Assembly: GCA_938048735.1 (NCBI GenBank)
Contig: CALIUM010000015.1
Location: 52,599-116,598, forward strand
DNA: 64,000 bases
Reading direction: 5' to 3'
Source of the DNA: an uncultured archaeon
Lineage (GTDB): Archaea; Thermoproteota; Bathyarchaeia; TCS64
Below, in pieces: positions 41,201 to 50,103 of the stretch. The stretch's first letter is position 1, and every line of letters starts with the position of its first letter. A program made the translations under genes and the position numbers. Below the pieces are notes generated by a model. The model had not been told where the DNA came from and did no database searches. It saw only the letters and a list, made by a program, of their open reading frames with translations.

Positions 41201-42103
41201 GTGAAGATCTTCATCCTCGGCTCTGGATCGAATGGCGGGATCCCACAGTGGGACTGCTGCTGCCTCAACTGTGAATTGGCCCGCTCGGATAAGGGGCTCT
41301 CCAGAACCCGATCCTCCATAGCCTTAACCCTGGAGGGGGATCGGTACCTCCTCATCGACGCCTCGCCGGACCTCAGGCGACAGCTGGAGGATGTGGGCAT
41401 CTATCCGAGGGGGGTTGAGGGGGGCGGGGGTGTTAGAAGGAACCTTATAGGTTCTATACTTTTAACTCACGGTCATGGGGACCACTGCGTCGGGCTGTTC
41501 GAGTTCTCCACAGGGAAGTGCTTCAATATACCCGTATACGGGCCGCCAGACCTTTTAGGATACCTCTTCGGGGATGGAGAGGAGGCCGGGTTCTTCGGAA
41601 GCCTCGGCAGGCTCGGAGAGGACTATCTAGATCCCATCCCCCTTGGGGAGGATGAACCCCTAGAACTCCTGGGAGGCCTCACCGTGAGGGGTTTCGATGT
41701 TCCCCACACCGAGAGGCGAGGCGGCGTTTATACCCCGAGCAGGACCTACGCCTACGAGGTGGAGTATAGAGGGAGGAGGTTGATATATGCCCCAGACCTG
41801 GGAGGGCTCACGGGGGAACTCCAATCCCGTTTGGATGGGTTGGATCTTCTGATATTAGATGGGACCTTCTGGTGGGATGACGAGCTTAGCAGGGTGAGCG
41901 GGATCCCCAAAACCTCATATGAACTCGGCCATATACCCATAGCCGACAGTATGGAGGTGCTGGATGGGATCGGCGTGGGAAGGGTTATCTATACCCATAT
42001 AAACCACACTAACCCCATCCTCAGTCCCGGAGGATCCTGTACCTCGATCCTCAGGGGGAGAGGTCTCGAGGTCGCCTATGATGGTATGGTCATAGAACTT
42101 TAG
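41201..42103 (+). CDS. PqqB-like metallo-beta-lactamase-fold hydrolase
   Basis: 300 residues from a GTG. LGSGSNGGIPQWDCCCLNCELA matches the Cys-rich start of PqqB-type proteins, LLTHGHGDHCVGLFEF is the metal motif, VPHTE and YAPDLGG carry further ligands, and THINHTNP closes the site. PqqB helps PQQ cofactor synthesis in bacteria, but no other pqq gene is seen here, so a phosphodiesterase or other role is as likely. The ORF begins at ATTTAAATGTG, close to a TATA-like motif. Confidence 0.87.
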   Translation: MKIFILGSGSNGGIPQWDCCCLNCELARSDKGLSRTRSSIALTLEGDRYLLIDASPDLRRQLEDVGIYPRGVEGGGGVRRNLIGSILLTHGHGDHCVGLFEFSTGKCFNIPVYGPPDLLGYLFGDGEEAGFFGSLGRLGEDYLDPIPLGEDEPLELLGGLTVRGFDVPHTERRGGVYTPSRTYAYEVEYRGRRLIYAPDLGGLTGELQSRLDGLDLLILDGTFWWDDELSRVSGIPKTSYELGHIPIADSMEVLDGIGVGRVIYTHINHTNPILSPGGSCTSILRGRGLEVAYDGMVIEL

Positions 42104-42106
42104 GTT

Positions 42107-43531
42107 TTAGAAGGTTCTGGCTACGATGGCCACATGCTTGGCCTCCCCCCCGCATATGATGCATGGGCCCTTGGCCTCCTCCCCACCATCCCAGGCGGTT
42201 CCCCTCACCTCTCCGGCCACCTCGTCCTTTATGCGGAAGGCGCAGTGGGGATCCCCGCACCAGTTCACCTTGACTATCCTCCTCTCCTCTATGTGGGCCT
42301 TTAGCTCATCGAGGTTCTCAGCCCAGACCACCTCCCTCTCCAGGCGTCTCCAGCTCCTTTCCCTGAGGCTTTGATAGACCCTCTCGAGGAGATCTTCAAC
42401 CCTTTCCTTTAATTCCTCCAGCGTTGCCTTGCTCCTCTGGAAGGTGTCCCTCCTGACCAGGGTGACTGTGCGTTCATTGACCTCTGTGGGGCCTACCTCG
42501 GCTCTGAGGGGGACCCCGTACATCTCCCACTTGTAGTACTTCTCGCCAGGCCTGAGGCGGTCGTCGTCGTCGACCGCCACCCTTATGCCCCCCTCCTTGA
42601 GGGCGGCCTCCACCTCCCTGGCGTATCTCTTGACGCTCTCCTCATATCCCTTGAAGGGGATGGGTATTATTATCACCTGGATTGGGGCCACTGCTGGTGG
42701 TAGGATCAGTCCATGGTCGTCCCCGTGGTGGGCTATGATCGCCGCGATGACCCTCCCTATCCCCATCCCGTAGCAGGTTGTTGAGGCGAGGCGGTGTTCC
42801 CCCTTCTCGTCCTCGTACTCGAGTTCGAAGGCCTTCGCGAAGTTCTCCCCGAGCTGGTGGACTGTTCCGATCTGGTTCACCTTCCCGTCTGGGTTCCATG
42901 TGTCGAAGGCCACGCTGTAGTCGGCCCCCGCGAACTTATCGAAGTCGGGTCTGCGGAGGATTAGGTAGCTTAGGCCTAGGCGGTCGTAGACGTACCTGTA
43001 TATCTCGACCCCCTTCCTGACCTGCCTCTCAGCGTCCTCGTAATCCCTGTGGGCTGTGTGGGCCTCGTTCCACAGGAACTCCCTCCCCCTGTACAGCGGC
43101 TTGGTCGCCTTGGTCTCGTATCGGTACACGTTGCAGGTCTGGTGAACCCTCAGGGGGAGGTCGGCGTGGCTCCTTATCCAGAGCTTGAAGAGGGGGTATA
43201 TGGCGGTCTCCGATGTCGGCCTGAGGAGGAGCCTCCTATCCAGCTCGGTATCCCCTGCATGGGTTATCCAGAAGACGCTGGCAGCGAAGCCCTCTATGTG
43301 CTCCGCCTCCCTCATGAAGGCGTCCTCGGGTATCACCACTGGAAACTGGACCGGCTGGTGGCCCTCCTCCTCAAGCCTCTCCTCAAGCATCCGGGCTATG
43401 GCCCTGGCTATCCTGTAGCCCCAGCCCATGTAGACCGTGAAGCCCTTCACCGGGTACCGGTCGTCCACTATCTGGGCCTCCAGGATGACCCTCTCAAACC
43501 AGCCTGTGAAGTCCTCATCCTTCTGCATCAT
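42107..43531 (-). CDS. proS: Prolyl-tRNA synthetase, archaeal/eukaryotic type
   Basis: Charges tRNA-Pro. Start at ATG 43531 with AGAGG upstream; the ORF-track GTG is eight codons earlier. About 474 residues. Class II motif 1 near FTVYMGWGYRIARAI, motif 2 HQTCNVYRYETKATKPLYRGREFLWNEAHTAH, motif 3 GMGIGRVIAAIIAHHGDDHGLILPPAVAP, anticodon domain QVIIIPIPFKG, and the C-terminal zinc-ribbon-like CIICGG end. No bacterial insertion domain. Convergent with the PqqB-like gene by 3 nt. Confidence 0.97.
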   Translation of the reverse strand: MMQKDEDFTGWFERVILEAQIVDDRYPVKGFTVYMGWGYRIARAIARMLEERLEEEGHQPVQFPVVIPEDAFMREAEHIEGFAASVFWITHAGDTELDRRLLLRPTSETAIYPLFKLWIRSHADLPLRVHQTCNVYRYETKATKPLYRGREFLWNEAHTAHRDYEDAERQVRKGVEIYRYVYDRLGLSYLILRRPDFDKFAGADYSVAFDTWNPDGKVNQIGTVHQLGENFAKAFELEYEDEKGEHRLASTTCYGMGIGRVIAAIIAHHGDDHGLILPPAVAPIQVIIIPIPFKGYEESVKRYAREVEAALKEGGIRVAVDDDDRLRPGEKYYKWEMYGVPLRAEVGPTEVNERTVTLVRRDTFQRSKATLEELKERVEDLLERVYQSLRERSWRRLEREVVWAENLDELKAHIEERRIVKVNWCGDPHCAFRIKDEVAGEVRGTAWDGGEEAKGPCIICGGEAKHVAIVARTF

Positions 43532-43814
43532 CAAGCCTCTGAGACCAAACTTCACGATCCAGCCACAACTTTATAAAGCCATCCGGCCTCTTTCTTAGGA
43601 AATCCGCTGGCTACATAACATCTAAACTATTTGTATCTCTGAGATGATGATCTTGTTTCGCCCTTTGCTGTCACCTGCTTTGTAAGGGTAGATCCAGATA
43701 TTCTTAAAGGGTTTACCGGCGGGCCTCACATCAAAGGGATTTCATCGTGACGGCTAATCTAGCAGTGGAAAGACTGAGGACAGCGACTCGACGATTCAAA
43801 TCTAAGTTTAATGT

Positions 43815-44306
43815 TTATATTGTTAATTCTTTCCATCTTTTAATATTAATTTTTCCAAGCACAGGATCCTTTGCAAATTCATCTTTCTCCCTAACACTGA
43901 GGATATCTTTATCCTCCGTAACCAGAGTGCCTATCTTTATGGCTTGGGCTATTATGATCATATCGATGGTGTTGAGTTCTAGGTTTTTTGCGGAGATCAT
44001 GTTGAAGTATTTATCATCCTGAGCTGTGTATGGATGGAAGATGAATTTTTCATCCTCCCTGAGCACTGCTAGGTTCTCTCCAAAGGCCTCTAAGGCCTGA
44101 ACGTAGACGGAGTCCCTCCTGGAGAGCCTGTATATCTTGGCCTTCGCCTCGAACACCGAGAGCTCACTGAAGTGAACCCGTGAAATCATCATATAGAGAT
44201 CCTTGAATTTATGGAGGGTGAAGCCCTCCACACCTATATCTATCTGAAGGAAGGGGAGGAGGAATGTGGTATCTAGGAAGATGGATAAGCCTCTATCTGG
44301 CTTCAA
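43815..44306 (-). CDS. PIN-domain toxin (VapC-like)
   Basis: Start placed at TTG 44306 with GGCAGAGG directly upstream, overlapping the antitoxin end by 14 nt; the ORF-track start lies deeper in the antitoxin gene. 163 residues. First acidic residue in IFLDTTFLLPF, Glu in FEAKAKIY, C-terminal acids in NTIDMIIIAQA and VTEDKDIL. VapC toxins are Mg-dependent RNases. It is paired with the AbrB-type gene directly upstream. 53 nt of AT-rich sequence follow its stop. Confidence 0.82.
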   Translation of the reverse strand: MKPDRGLSIFLDTTFLLPFLQIDIGVEGFTLHKFKDLYMMISRVHFSELSVFEAKAKIYRLSRRDSVYVQALEAFGENLAVLREDEKFIFHPYTAQDDKYFNMISAKNLELNTIDMIIIAQAIKIGTLVTEDKDILSVREKDEFAKDPVLGKINIKRWKELTI

Positions 44307-44541
44307 CCTCTGCCGCGATCTCCCGCCTGAGGTTAAGCTCCTCACCGCCCAGTGGCTCAGGGTTCACCCTGGGCTTATCCAGAAGGCTCAGCCCCGTCGG
44401 CTTCGGCTGGACGATCAGCCTCCCCTCCTCCACCATGGCTATCGCCCTCCCACCTGGCGTGAGGCCTGTCTTCACCCTTATCCTCCTTGTGGTGTAGATC
44501 TCGCCCCTCCTCCCGATCCTAAGCTCCTCAATCTCTGACAT
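44293..44541 (-). CDS. AbrB/SpoVT-type antitoxin (VapB-like)
   Basis: 82 residues. The N-terminal IGRRGEIYTTRRIRVKTGLTPGGRAIAMVEEGRLIVQP is a swapped-hairpin AbrB DNA-binding domain. The C-terminal 30 residues should bind the PIN toxin. ATG with an AT-rich promoter region upstream (ATTTTATTTATCTG-like). Overlaps vapC. Confidence 0.85.
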   Translation of the reverse strand: MSEIEELRIGRRGEIYTTRRIRVKTGLTPGGRAIAMVEEGRLIVQPKPTGLSLLDKPRVNPEPLGGEELNLRREIAAEVEAR

Positions 44542-44962
44542 ATTTCATTATCAGAAATTTAGAATATCAGATAAATAAAATTTTCGGATATTTTGAAACA
44601 TTTATCGAATCTTAGGGGCCTTATGTCGATATCTCGGCTCCAGGTGGGAGCTATATACGACTCTTAGGGTGGAGGCTATGCTAGCACTCTCGGGGCCTCT
44701 CTTAGATTGGAGGAGGAGGGCCGAGAATCTAATAAAAAGCATCACACCTTCGAGCTGATAATAGGAGCAAATCTTTCAAAAAAGGTTAATTTCATTTCGA
44801 TCTTCTTGATTTTTGTCATTCGGCCGGTTCTATGAACCTACTCCCTTCCAGGCCGATAAGGTTAAACAGGGTTCTTCCCAAGGGTTTTCTGTGGAGCTTC
44901 ATCATCCACAGGGACCACTTTCTCAAGGGCTCATAATGGCCATCTAGGGGAGTGAATGAGGG
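44542..44962. other. Intergenic region between vapB and mre11
   Basis: About 420 nt. The left part is AT-rich and holds the vapB promoter on the minus strand. The middle is GC-rich without an ORF. The right 140 nt can be read on the minus strand as an open tail without a good start codon, mostly a shadow of mre11. I see no gene to support. Confidence 0.5.
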
Positions 44963-46228
44963 ATGGTTAGGGTAGGGGTCTTCAGCGACACCCACATAGG
45001 CCGGGCGGTGCCTAACACCGTGGCTGAGCATAGGAGGAGGGCCTTCAGGTATGCCTTCTCCAGGGCCGTGGACCTCTTCATCAGGGAGGATGTGGACTAC
45101 GTGATCCACGCTGGAGACCTCTTCGAGAGGAGGAGCATGACCCCAGGAGACTCAATACTGGTCAAGGATGAGCTCCAGAGGCTCGTGGACGGCCTGGATG
45201 GGGAGGTGAAGATACTCATGATCAGGGGGAACCACGACGGAACCCCTGAGAACAGCGCCCTAGACTACGTGAAACACCCCCTCGCCAAGTACCTGGAAGT
45301 CCTGGGTGATGGAACCCTAAGAGGGGAGAGAGAGCTATATGAGGATGACCTGGTCGCAGCCGTAGGGTTTGGATACACCCCCTACCCATTTCCAAGGCTC
45401 AGGGAGGTCGAGGGGATAATAAGGAACTCATTGCAGGCCTCAAGGGCTCAGTTCAAGGTTTTCATATCCCACATGTTCATTGAGGGCCACCAGGACATAC
45501 CCCCGGGGGTCCCAGGCCACCAGATCGTCAGCTTAGAAAACATCAGGAGGCTCGGGGCAGACCTCGTCATATCGGGCCACCACCACCAGTACAGCCCAAC
45601 CACAGACCTGGAAGGGGTTAAGGTTCTGACACCCGGGGCCACGGAGTCCATAGACCTCTCAGACACAGAGCCCCACGGGATCCTCATCCTAAACCTGGAG
45701 AGAACCCTGGATATCCAGTTCAGGCCCATAACACCCCTATACAGGGTCAGGAGCACCACCGTGGAAGGTGGCGAGACCCCTAGGCCGAGGGAATGGTTCA
45801 AGGAGAGGACCCTGAACCAGATCAGGGAGTACATAAAGGAGCTGGAGGGAGATGGGGCGAAGGGGATCCTCAGGGTGGCCTTGAAGGGCCTCGTAGAGGA
45901 GGGGAGATACGACCTGGAGGTGGAGCTAGAGAACCTGATCAGGGAATTGAAGGAGGAGAAACCCCTCCTCACCCATGTGGAGCTGGAGAACAGCCTTAAC
46001 GAGAAGGGGTTAACCCCGATCCTCGGGGGAGCCCTCAACAAGGAGGAGCTCCTATCGGAGCTCTTCAAGCCCCTGGGAGAGGAGGCAAGGGTCAGGGCCA
46101 TGGAGCTCGTGGAGGAGGTCGAACTAACCCTGGAGGAGGAGGCGAGCACAAAGACAGGCCTCCTCACAGAGTCCAGACGCAGGGAGTATGTGAAGAGGTG
46201 GAAATGGATATTGGGGGAGATGGAATAG
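44963..46228 (+). CDS. mre11: Mre11 double-strand-break nuclease
   Basis: Mn-dependent exo/endonuclease of the Mre11-Rad50 complex. 421 residues. Phosphoesterase motifs in order: FSDTHIG, HAGDLFE, IRGNHDG, ISHMFIEG, ISGHHHQ. A Rad50-binding helical C-terminus (EVELTLEEEASTK...) follows. The ORF runs directly into rad50 (the next ATG begins right after its stop). The usual archaeal partners herA and nurA are not next to it. Confidence 0.95.
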   Translation: MVRVGVFSDTHIGRAVPNTVAEHRRRAFRYAFSRAVDLFIREDVDYVIHAGDLFERRSMTPGDSILVKDELQRLVDGLDGEVKILMIRGNHDGTPENSALDYVKHPLAKYLEVLGDGTLRGERELYEDDLVAAVGFGYTPYPFPRLREVEGIIRNSLQASRAQFKVFISHMFIEGHQDIPPGVPGHQIVSLENIRRLGADLVISGHHHQYSPTTDLEGVKVLTPGATESIDLSDTEPHGILILNLERTLDIQFRPITPLYRVRSTTVEGGETPRPREWFKERTLNQIREYIKELEGDGAKGILRVALKGLVEEGRYDLEVELENLIRELKEEKPLLTHVELENSLNEKGLTPILGGALNKEELLSELFKPLGEEARVRAMELVEEVELTLEEEASTKTGLLTESRRREYVKRWKWILGEME

Positions 46229-48562
46229 ATGCTCAGAAGACTTGAGATCAGGGGCTTCGAGGGGTATAGGGAGGCGGAGATAGACTTCTCCCCAGGCCTC
46301 AACCTGATAACCGGGAGGAACTCCTCGGGGAAGACCACAATCCTGGAGGCCATACTTACAGCCCTATACGGAGAGGTCCCAGGGGTCCAGAAGAGGCTCC
46401 TGGTCTCGAGGCTCCAGGACTCGGGAAGGAGGATGTCGGTGAGGCTCTCCATAAGAACCCCGGACAACAGGCAGATAATGGTGGAGAGGGAGGGAAGAGC
46501 CTGGAGGAGGGGGGAGGAGGAGGGCTTCAGGACTGAGAGGCTGAGACTGGCCATCAACGATGAGGAGGTCCACCTAGAGGGGGAGGAGGACCTGAGGAGA
46601 TGGATAACCCAGCTGACGGGCCTAAGCATGAAGAAGTTCCTAAACCTCGTCTATGTTAGGCAGGGGGAACTCACAGAAATCCTCGAGCCCAGGAGGGAGG
46701 AGATGGACTCCATCCTAGGGATAAGCCTGATGAAGGAGCTGGAGGCCCAACTCACAGACCTGGAGAGGGAGCTGGAGAGATACCAGGGGAGGGATGCAAA
46801 AACCCTACTCGAAGCCTACAGGGATGGGGAACTCCCAAGGTTGATGGGATATCTCAAAACCCTAGAGGACCAGATCAACCCCCTGAAGGGCGAGATTGAA
46901 AAGCTCGAAAACCTCCTATCCAAAGCCGAGTCAACGGAGCTTAGAATGCTCCTGGAAAAGGTGAGGGCAAGGGAAGGATACATGGAGGGGCTGAGGGGGG
47001 CAGAGCTCCAAATAGACAGGATCCTCGATGAATGGAGGGCCAGAAGCCCAAAGGAGCTGGAGAGGATGCTGGATGAGGCCTCAAGGAGGCTGGCCAGAAC
47101 CGAGGTGGAGGTGAGGAGGCTTGCAGGTGAGGTGGAGAGGCTGAGGGGGTCGAGGGAGAGCCTGGAGAGGCGACTCCAAGGGATCCAGTACATCCTCCAG
47201 GCGGCAGGGGCCTCCACACCCGAGGAGCTCGATGAACTCATAGGGATGGAGAAGGCCTGGCATGAGGAGCTGATGAGCTCCATAAAGGAGCTGGAGAATA
47301 GGCTAGCAAAGATCGAGGAGAGGAGGAATGAGCTATCTGGGAGGAAGTCGGCGCTGGAGGAGGAGATGAGGAACCACGAGGAACTCCTTCTTAAGGGGGT
47401 TCCAGAATGCCCAACATGCGGGCAGAGGATAACACCAGAACTCCTAATCCAGCTAGTGGAGAAAAAGGGGGAGAGGCAGAGGGAGCTGGAGATGGAGCTC
47501 AAGGAGGTCGTGAGAGAGGACCACGACCTGAGGGGCAGGATCGATGAGGTGAGGAGGGACATGAACGAGACGGCTGCTAGGGTCAAGCAGCTCCAGGGAT
47601 TCCAGTCGGAACTCAAGATCCACCTAGAAGGGACCTCAGAAAAGGAGCTAAGGGAGATGCTCACGAAGATAAACGAGAACCTGGGAAGGGTGGAATCCTC
47701 ACACCTGGAGAAGTCGAAGGAGCTGGCAGTGCTCCAGGAAAACCTGAAAAACCTCAAGAACATGGTTTCAAGAGTCCAACAATTAGAAGATAAGAAGAGG
47801 GAACTACAATTAAATATAGATGATTTAACAGAGAAAATATCAGTATACCTGAAAATGCTTAAGCTCCTGATAGACCCTAAAGATCCAGAAATAAGGGAGA
47901 AGATAGTAGCTAAACTTCCAATAAGCATAGAAGAAATTGAACAAAAAAGGATTGAACTAAAAGAAAAGAAAAAAAGATTGGAAAAACTGGTTGAAGATTA
48001 TGAAAAACATCAAAAAGACAGGAAGGATATTGAAGACAAGATCGAGGCGATAGAGGGGAGGCTGGAGAGGGCCAGGACAACATCGGAGATGGTTGAGAGG
48101 CTGAGGGAAGGGATAGAGGAGGGAAGGAGGAGAGCCCTTAGGGAGGTGGCGGGGGAAGCACTGAGGATATACAACTCCCTAACAGACCAGAGAATCTACA
48201 AATCCTTCAAGATAGACCCCGAGACCTACGAGACCCAGGTCCAGCCAACGGGCATGGAGGAATACATACCAGCCAAGAGGGTGGGGGGAGGACACCAGAC
48301 CCTCATAGCCCTCTCCCTAAGGATAGCCCTCCTCAACGTCCTAGGGCACAGGAACCTCCTGATACTAGATGAGCCTACCTACGGGGTGGACTCTGAGAAC
48401 CTCCCCCAGCTCATGAGCCAGATATCAGAGGCCTCCAAAAGGATACCCCAAGTCCTCCTAGTAACCCACCACGGGGCCGGCGAGGAGGAGGCAGCCAACA
48501 TAATAAGGGTGAGCAGAAACCCAGATGGATCATCAAAGGCCGAGAGGCTGAACCTACCCTGA
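46229..48562 (+). CDS. rad50: Rad50 ATPase with zinc hook
   Basis: SMC-like ATPase partner of Mre11. 777 residues, somewhat short for the family. Walker A GRNSSGKTT, Q-loop YVRQGELTEI, long coiled coils (about 165-640) with the hook CPTCG near residue 395, Walker B LLILDEPTYGVD. The ABC signature, usually LSGGE, reads VGGGH at KRVGGGHQTLIAL, so the Ser that contacts ATP across the dimer is Gly. Codons between about 47765 and 48040 become distinctly AT-rich inside the second coiled coil. Confidence 0.95.
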   Translation: MLRRLEIRGFEGYREAEIDFSPGLNLITGRNSSGKTTILEAILTALYGEVPGVQKRLLVSRLQDSGRRMSVRLSIRTPDNRQIMVEREGRAWRRGEEEGFRTERLRLAINDEEVHLEGEEDLRRWITQLTGLSMKKFLNLVYVRQGELTEILEPRREEMDSILGISLMKELEAQLTDLERELERYQGRDAKTLLEAYRDGELPRLMGYLKTLEDQINPLKGEIEKLENLLSKAESTELRMLLEKVRAREGYMEGLRGAELQIDRILDEWRARSPKELERMLDEASRRLARTEVEVRRLAGEVERLRGSRESLERRLQGIQYILQAAGASTPEELDELIGMEKAWHEELMSSIKELENRLAKIEERRNELSGRKSALEEEMRNHEELLLKGVPECPTCGQRITPELLIQLVEKKGERQRELEMELKEVVREDHDLRGRIDEVRRDMNETAARVKQLQGFQSELKIHLEGTSEKELREMLTKINENLGRVESSHLEKSKELAVLQENLKNLKNMVSRVQQLEDKKRELQLNIDDLTEKISVYLKMLKLLIDPKDPEIREKIVAKLPISIEEIEQKRIELKEKKKRLEKLVEDYEKHQKDRKDIEDKIEAIEGRLERARTTSEMVERLREGIEEGRRRALREVAGEALRIYNSLTDQRIYKSFKIDPETYETQVQPTGMEEYIPAKRVGGGHQTLIALSLRIALLNVLGHRNLLILDEPTYGVDSENLPQLMSQISEASKRIPQVLLVTHHGAGEEEAANIIRVSRNPDGSSKAERLNLP

Positions 48563-48680
48563 AAAGAACCAAGATCCATTCTCCCAGCTAAACCACTTCA
48601 TACTCTAATTAATATATTAAAGCCCATTATTTCAGAAATTAAAGCCTATTATTTAAGATCTTGTTGAAAACTACAGCTTC

Positions 48681-49163
48681 TTATTTTAAATTTTTATCTT
48701 CACTTATGTCAATCTCATTTTGGGAGGAGGCTGCTAGTATTTTTTCTCCGATGTAATTTTTTGGGTGACTGTACTTTAACCCCTGTATTTTTGAGTATTC
48801 ACTGTCGTAGCTCACCATCTCGAGGCCTTCGACTATGGCTACAGCTGCGTGGAGGCTGTCGAAATATGTGAGGTTTTTGTTCTCTCTCCTCAACCTGAAG
48901 GCTTCACGGTGATACCCAGGCTTGATGGGATTCATGCCAAGTTCTCTATATTTGAGAAGTTCACCTAAGGCGTCGTAGAAGGCTGAGATATCTCTAACGA
49001 TGATCTTCCCAGACTTCAAGAGAAGGTCGAGCTCCATTAGGGAATATGGCGAGACCCATACTCCTCCATATAGGCCATCTATGAGCCTCACCGTATCGTT
49101 ATGGTGTCTGTCCTCATGGGATATTAAAGCCAATAGAATATCCGTTTCGATGAGTGTGGCCAG
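48681..49163 (-). CDS. PIN-domain toxin (VapC-like) with probable CTG start
   Basis: The ORF track starts at TTG 49133, which would remove the first catalytic Asp. Reading upstream in frame gives LATLIETDILLALISHEDRHH, the standard PIN start, beginning at CTG 49163. No ATG, GTG or TTG occurs in frame before a stop, and GGGAGGT lies seven nt before the CTG. The product has 160 residues with Glu in LMELDLLLKSG and Asp in YFDSLHAAVA. The CTG is 2 nt after the antitoxin stop. An RNase toxin by family. Confidence 0.82.
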   Translation of the reverse strand: MATLIETDILLALISHEDRHHNDTVRLIDGLYGGVWVSPYSLMELDLLLKSGKIIVRDISAFYDALGELLKYRELGMNPIKPGYHREAFRLRRENKNLTYFDSLHAAVAIVEGLEMVSYDSEYSKIQGLKYSHPKNYIGEKILAASSQNEIDISEDKNLK

Positions 49164-49165
49164 CT

Positions 49166-49411
49166 CTAAACCTCCCTCTCGAGCTCCTTCTCCGCAGCCT
49201 TCCTCAGATATCGGATCTCCTTCTCCACATCTGTCGTACCCTTAACAACGAGCTCCTTAAACCTGATCAGGGGATCCTCCACGGGCCTAAGGGTTATCTC
49301 CCCCTCCCCAACGACGATTTTAACCAGATTCCTGATGTTAAGCTTTCTTCTAATCTTCGATGGGATGAGAATCCTCCCCTTCTCATCAACCCTCAACACC
49401 ACCTCACCCAC
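49166..49411 (-). CDS. AbrB-type antitoxin (VapB-like)
   Basis: 81 residues. VVLRVDEKGRILIPSKIRRKLNIRNLVKIVVGEGEITLRP is a textbook AbrB swapped hairpin. The C-terminal 30 residues (VEKEIRYLRKAAEKELEREV) are a helix that should bind the toxin. The last codons contain the Shine-Dalgarno of the following vapC. Confidence 0.9.
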   Translation of the reverse strand: MGEVVLRVDEKGRILIPSKIRRKLNIRNLVKIVVGEGEITLRPVEDPLIRFKELVVKGTTDVEKEIRYLRKAAEKELEREV

Positions 49412-49550
49412 CTATACCACCTCCCACACATTTATTCCCACCTCCCACAAATAAACCTTTCCCAACAAAAGAGGAGATTAAGAGCCATGAAAGCGGGTTT
49501 TGTTTTCACAATTAACAGGATCGACGATAAACTCCCCCATCTGATAATCT

Positions 49551-49561
49551 TTTTTATATAC
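49551..49561 (+). promoter_or_regulatory. TATA-like box of the ECF transporter gene
   Basis: TTTTTATATAC is centred 26 nt before the GTG at 49582. This is the spacing expected when transcription begins at the start codon, so the mRNA is probably leaderless. Confidence 0.55.
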
Positions 49562-49581
49562 TCTTACCCTAATATAAGGCT

Positions 49582-50103
49582 GTGATCCAGTTGAGGAGCG
49601 TCGAGATAGCCCTCGGAGGGGTCTTCACCGCCCTCGCCCTCGCCATCCCCCTCCTCTTCAGGGGAACCCTACAGTTCGTCATACCGGAGATAGGGTACTC
49701 AGCCACCCTAGCCTCCCACGTCCCCGTGATGCTCTCCATAGTCGCTGGGCCATCCGTGGCAGCCCTGGTGGGGTTCGCCTCAACCTTCGGATTCCTATTG
49801 ACGCTGGGCCCAATTGTGGCGGCGAGGGCCGCGACCCACATCCTCTTCGGGGTCACAGCAGCCCTGGCGGTTAAGAAGGGATTCCCCTATCCCAAGGCTC
49901 TATTCCTGATCGCCCTCCCCCTCCACTCCATACCCGAGGGGCTGGTGGTCATCCCCTTCGGGATACCCCCCTGGGGAGCCCTAATAAATATGGCGGGAGG
50001 AACCATCCACCACATAATAGACTCCATAATCTCGATCATAATCCTGAGATCGGCCCTCCCCCTGATAAGAAACCTGAGGCTCCCAGGGACATCAAAGGCC
50101 TAG
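49582..50103 (+). CDS. ECF transporter substrate-binding (S) component-like membrane protein
   Basis: 173 residues from a GTG with five to six hydrophobic segments (about 9-24, 30-45, 48-62, 65-100, 108-126, 135-160). The pattern, with small conserved residues in the first helix (ALGGVFTALALAIPLLF) and an N-terminal Arg-Ser, resembles S components of energy-coupling-factor vitamin uptake systems. The energising module (EcfA/EcfT) is not in this window. The vitamin is unknown. Confidence 0.65.
   Translation: MIQLRSVEIALGGVFTALALAIPLLFRGTLQFVIPEIGYSATLASHVPVMLSIVAGPSVAALVGFASTFGFLLTLGPIVAARAATHILFGVTAALAVKKGFPYPKALFLIALPLHSIPEGLVVIPFGIPPWGALINMAGGTIHHIIDSIISIIILRSALPLIRNLRLPGTSKA

Noticed and set aside
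44816-44960. Open tail on the minus strand ending ..LFNLIGLEGSRFIEPAE before mre11
   Set aside because: No good start codon outside the mre11 reading frame; most of the ORF is a shadow of mre11 and only about 40 codons are free.
45448-46629. 393-residue minus-strand ORF across the mre11-rad50 join
   Set aside because: Shadow frame; both plus-strand genes are firmly identified by motifs.
46816-47928. 370-residue minus-strand ORF opposite rad50
   Set aside because: Ser/Leu-rich shadow of the coiled-coil region, a common artefact on the complement of Glu/Lys/Arg-rich genes.
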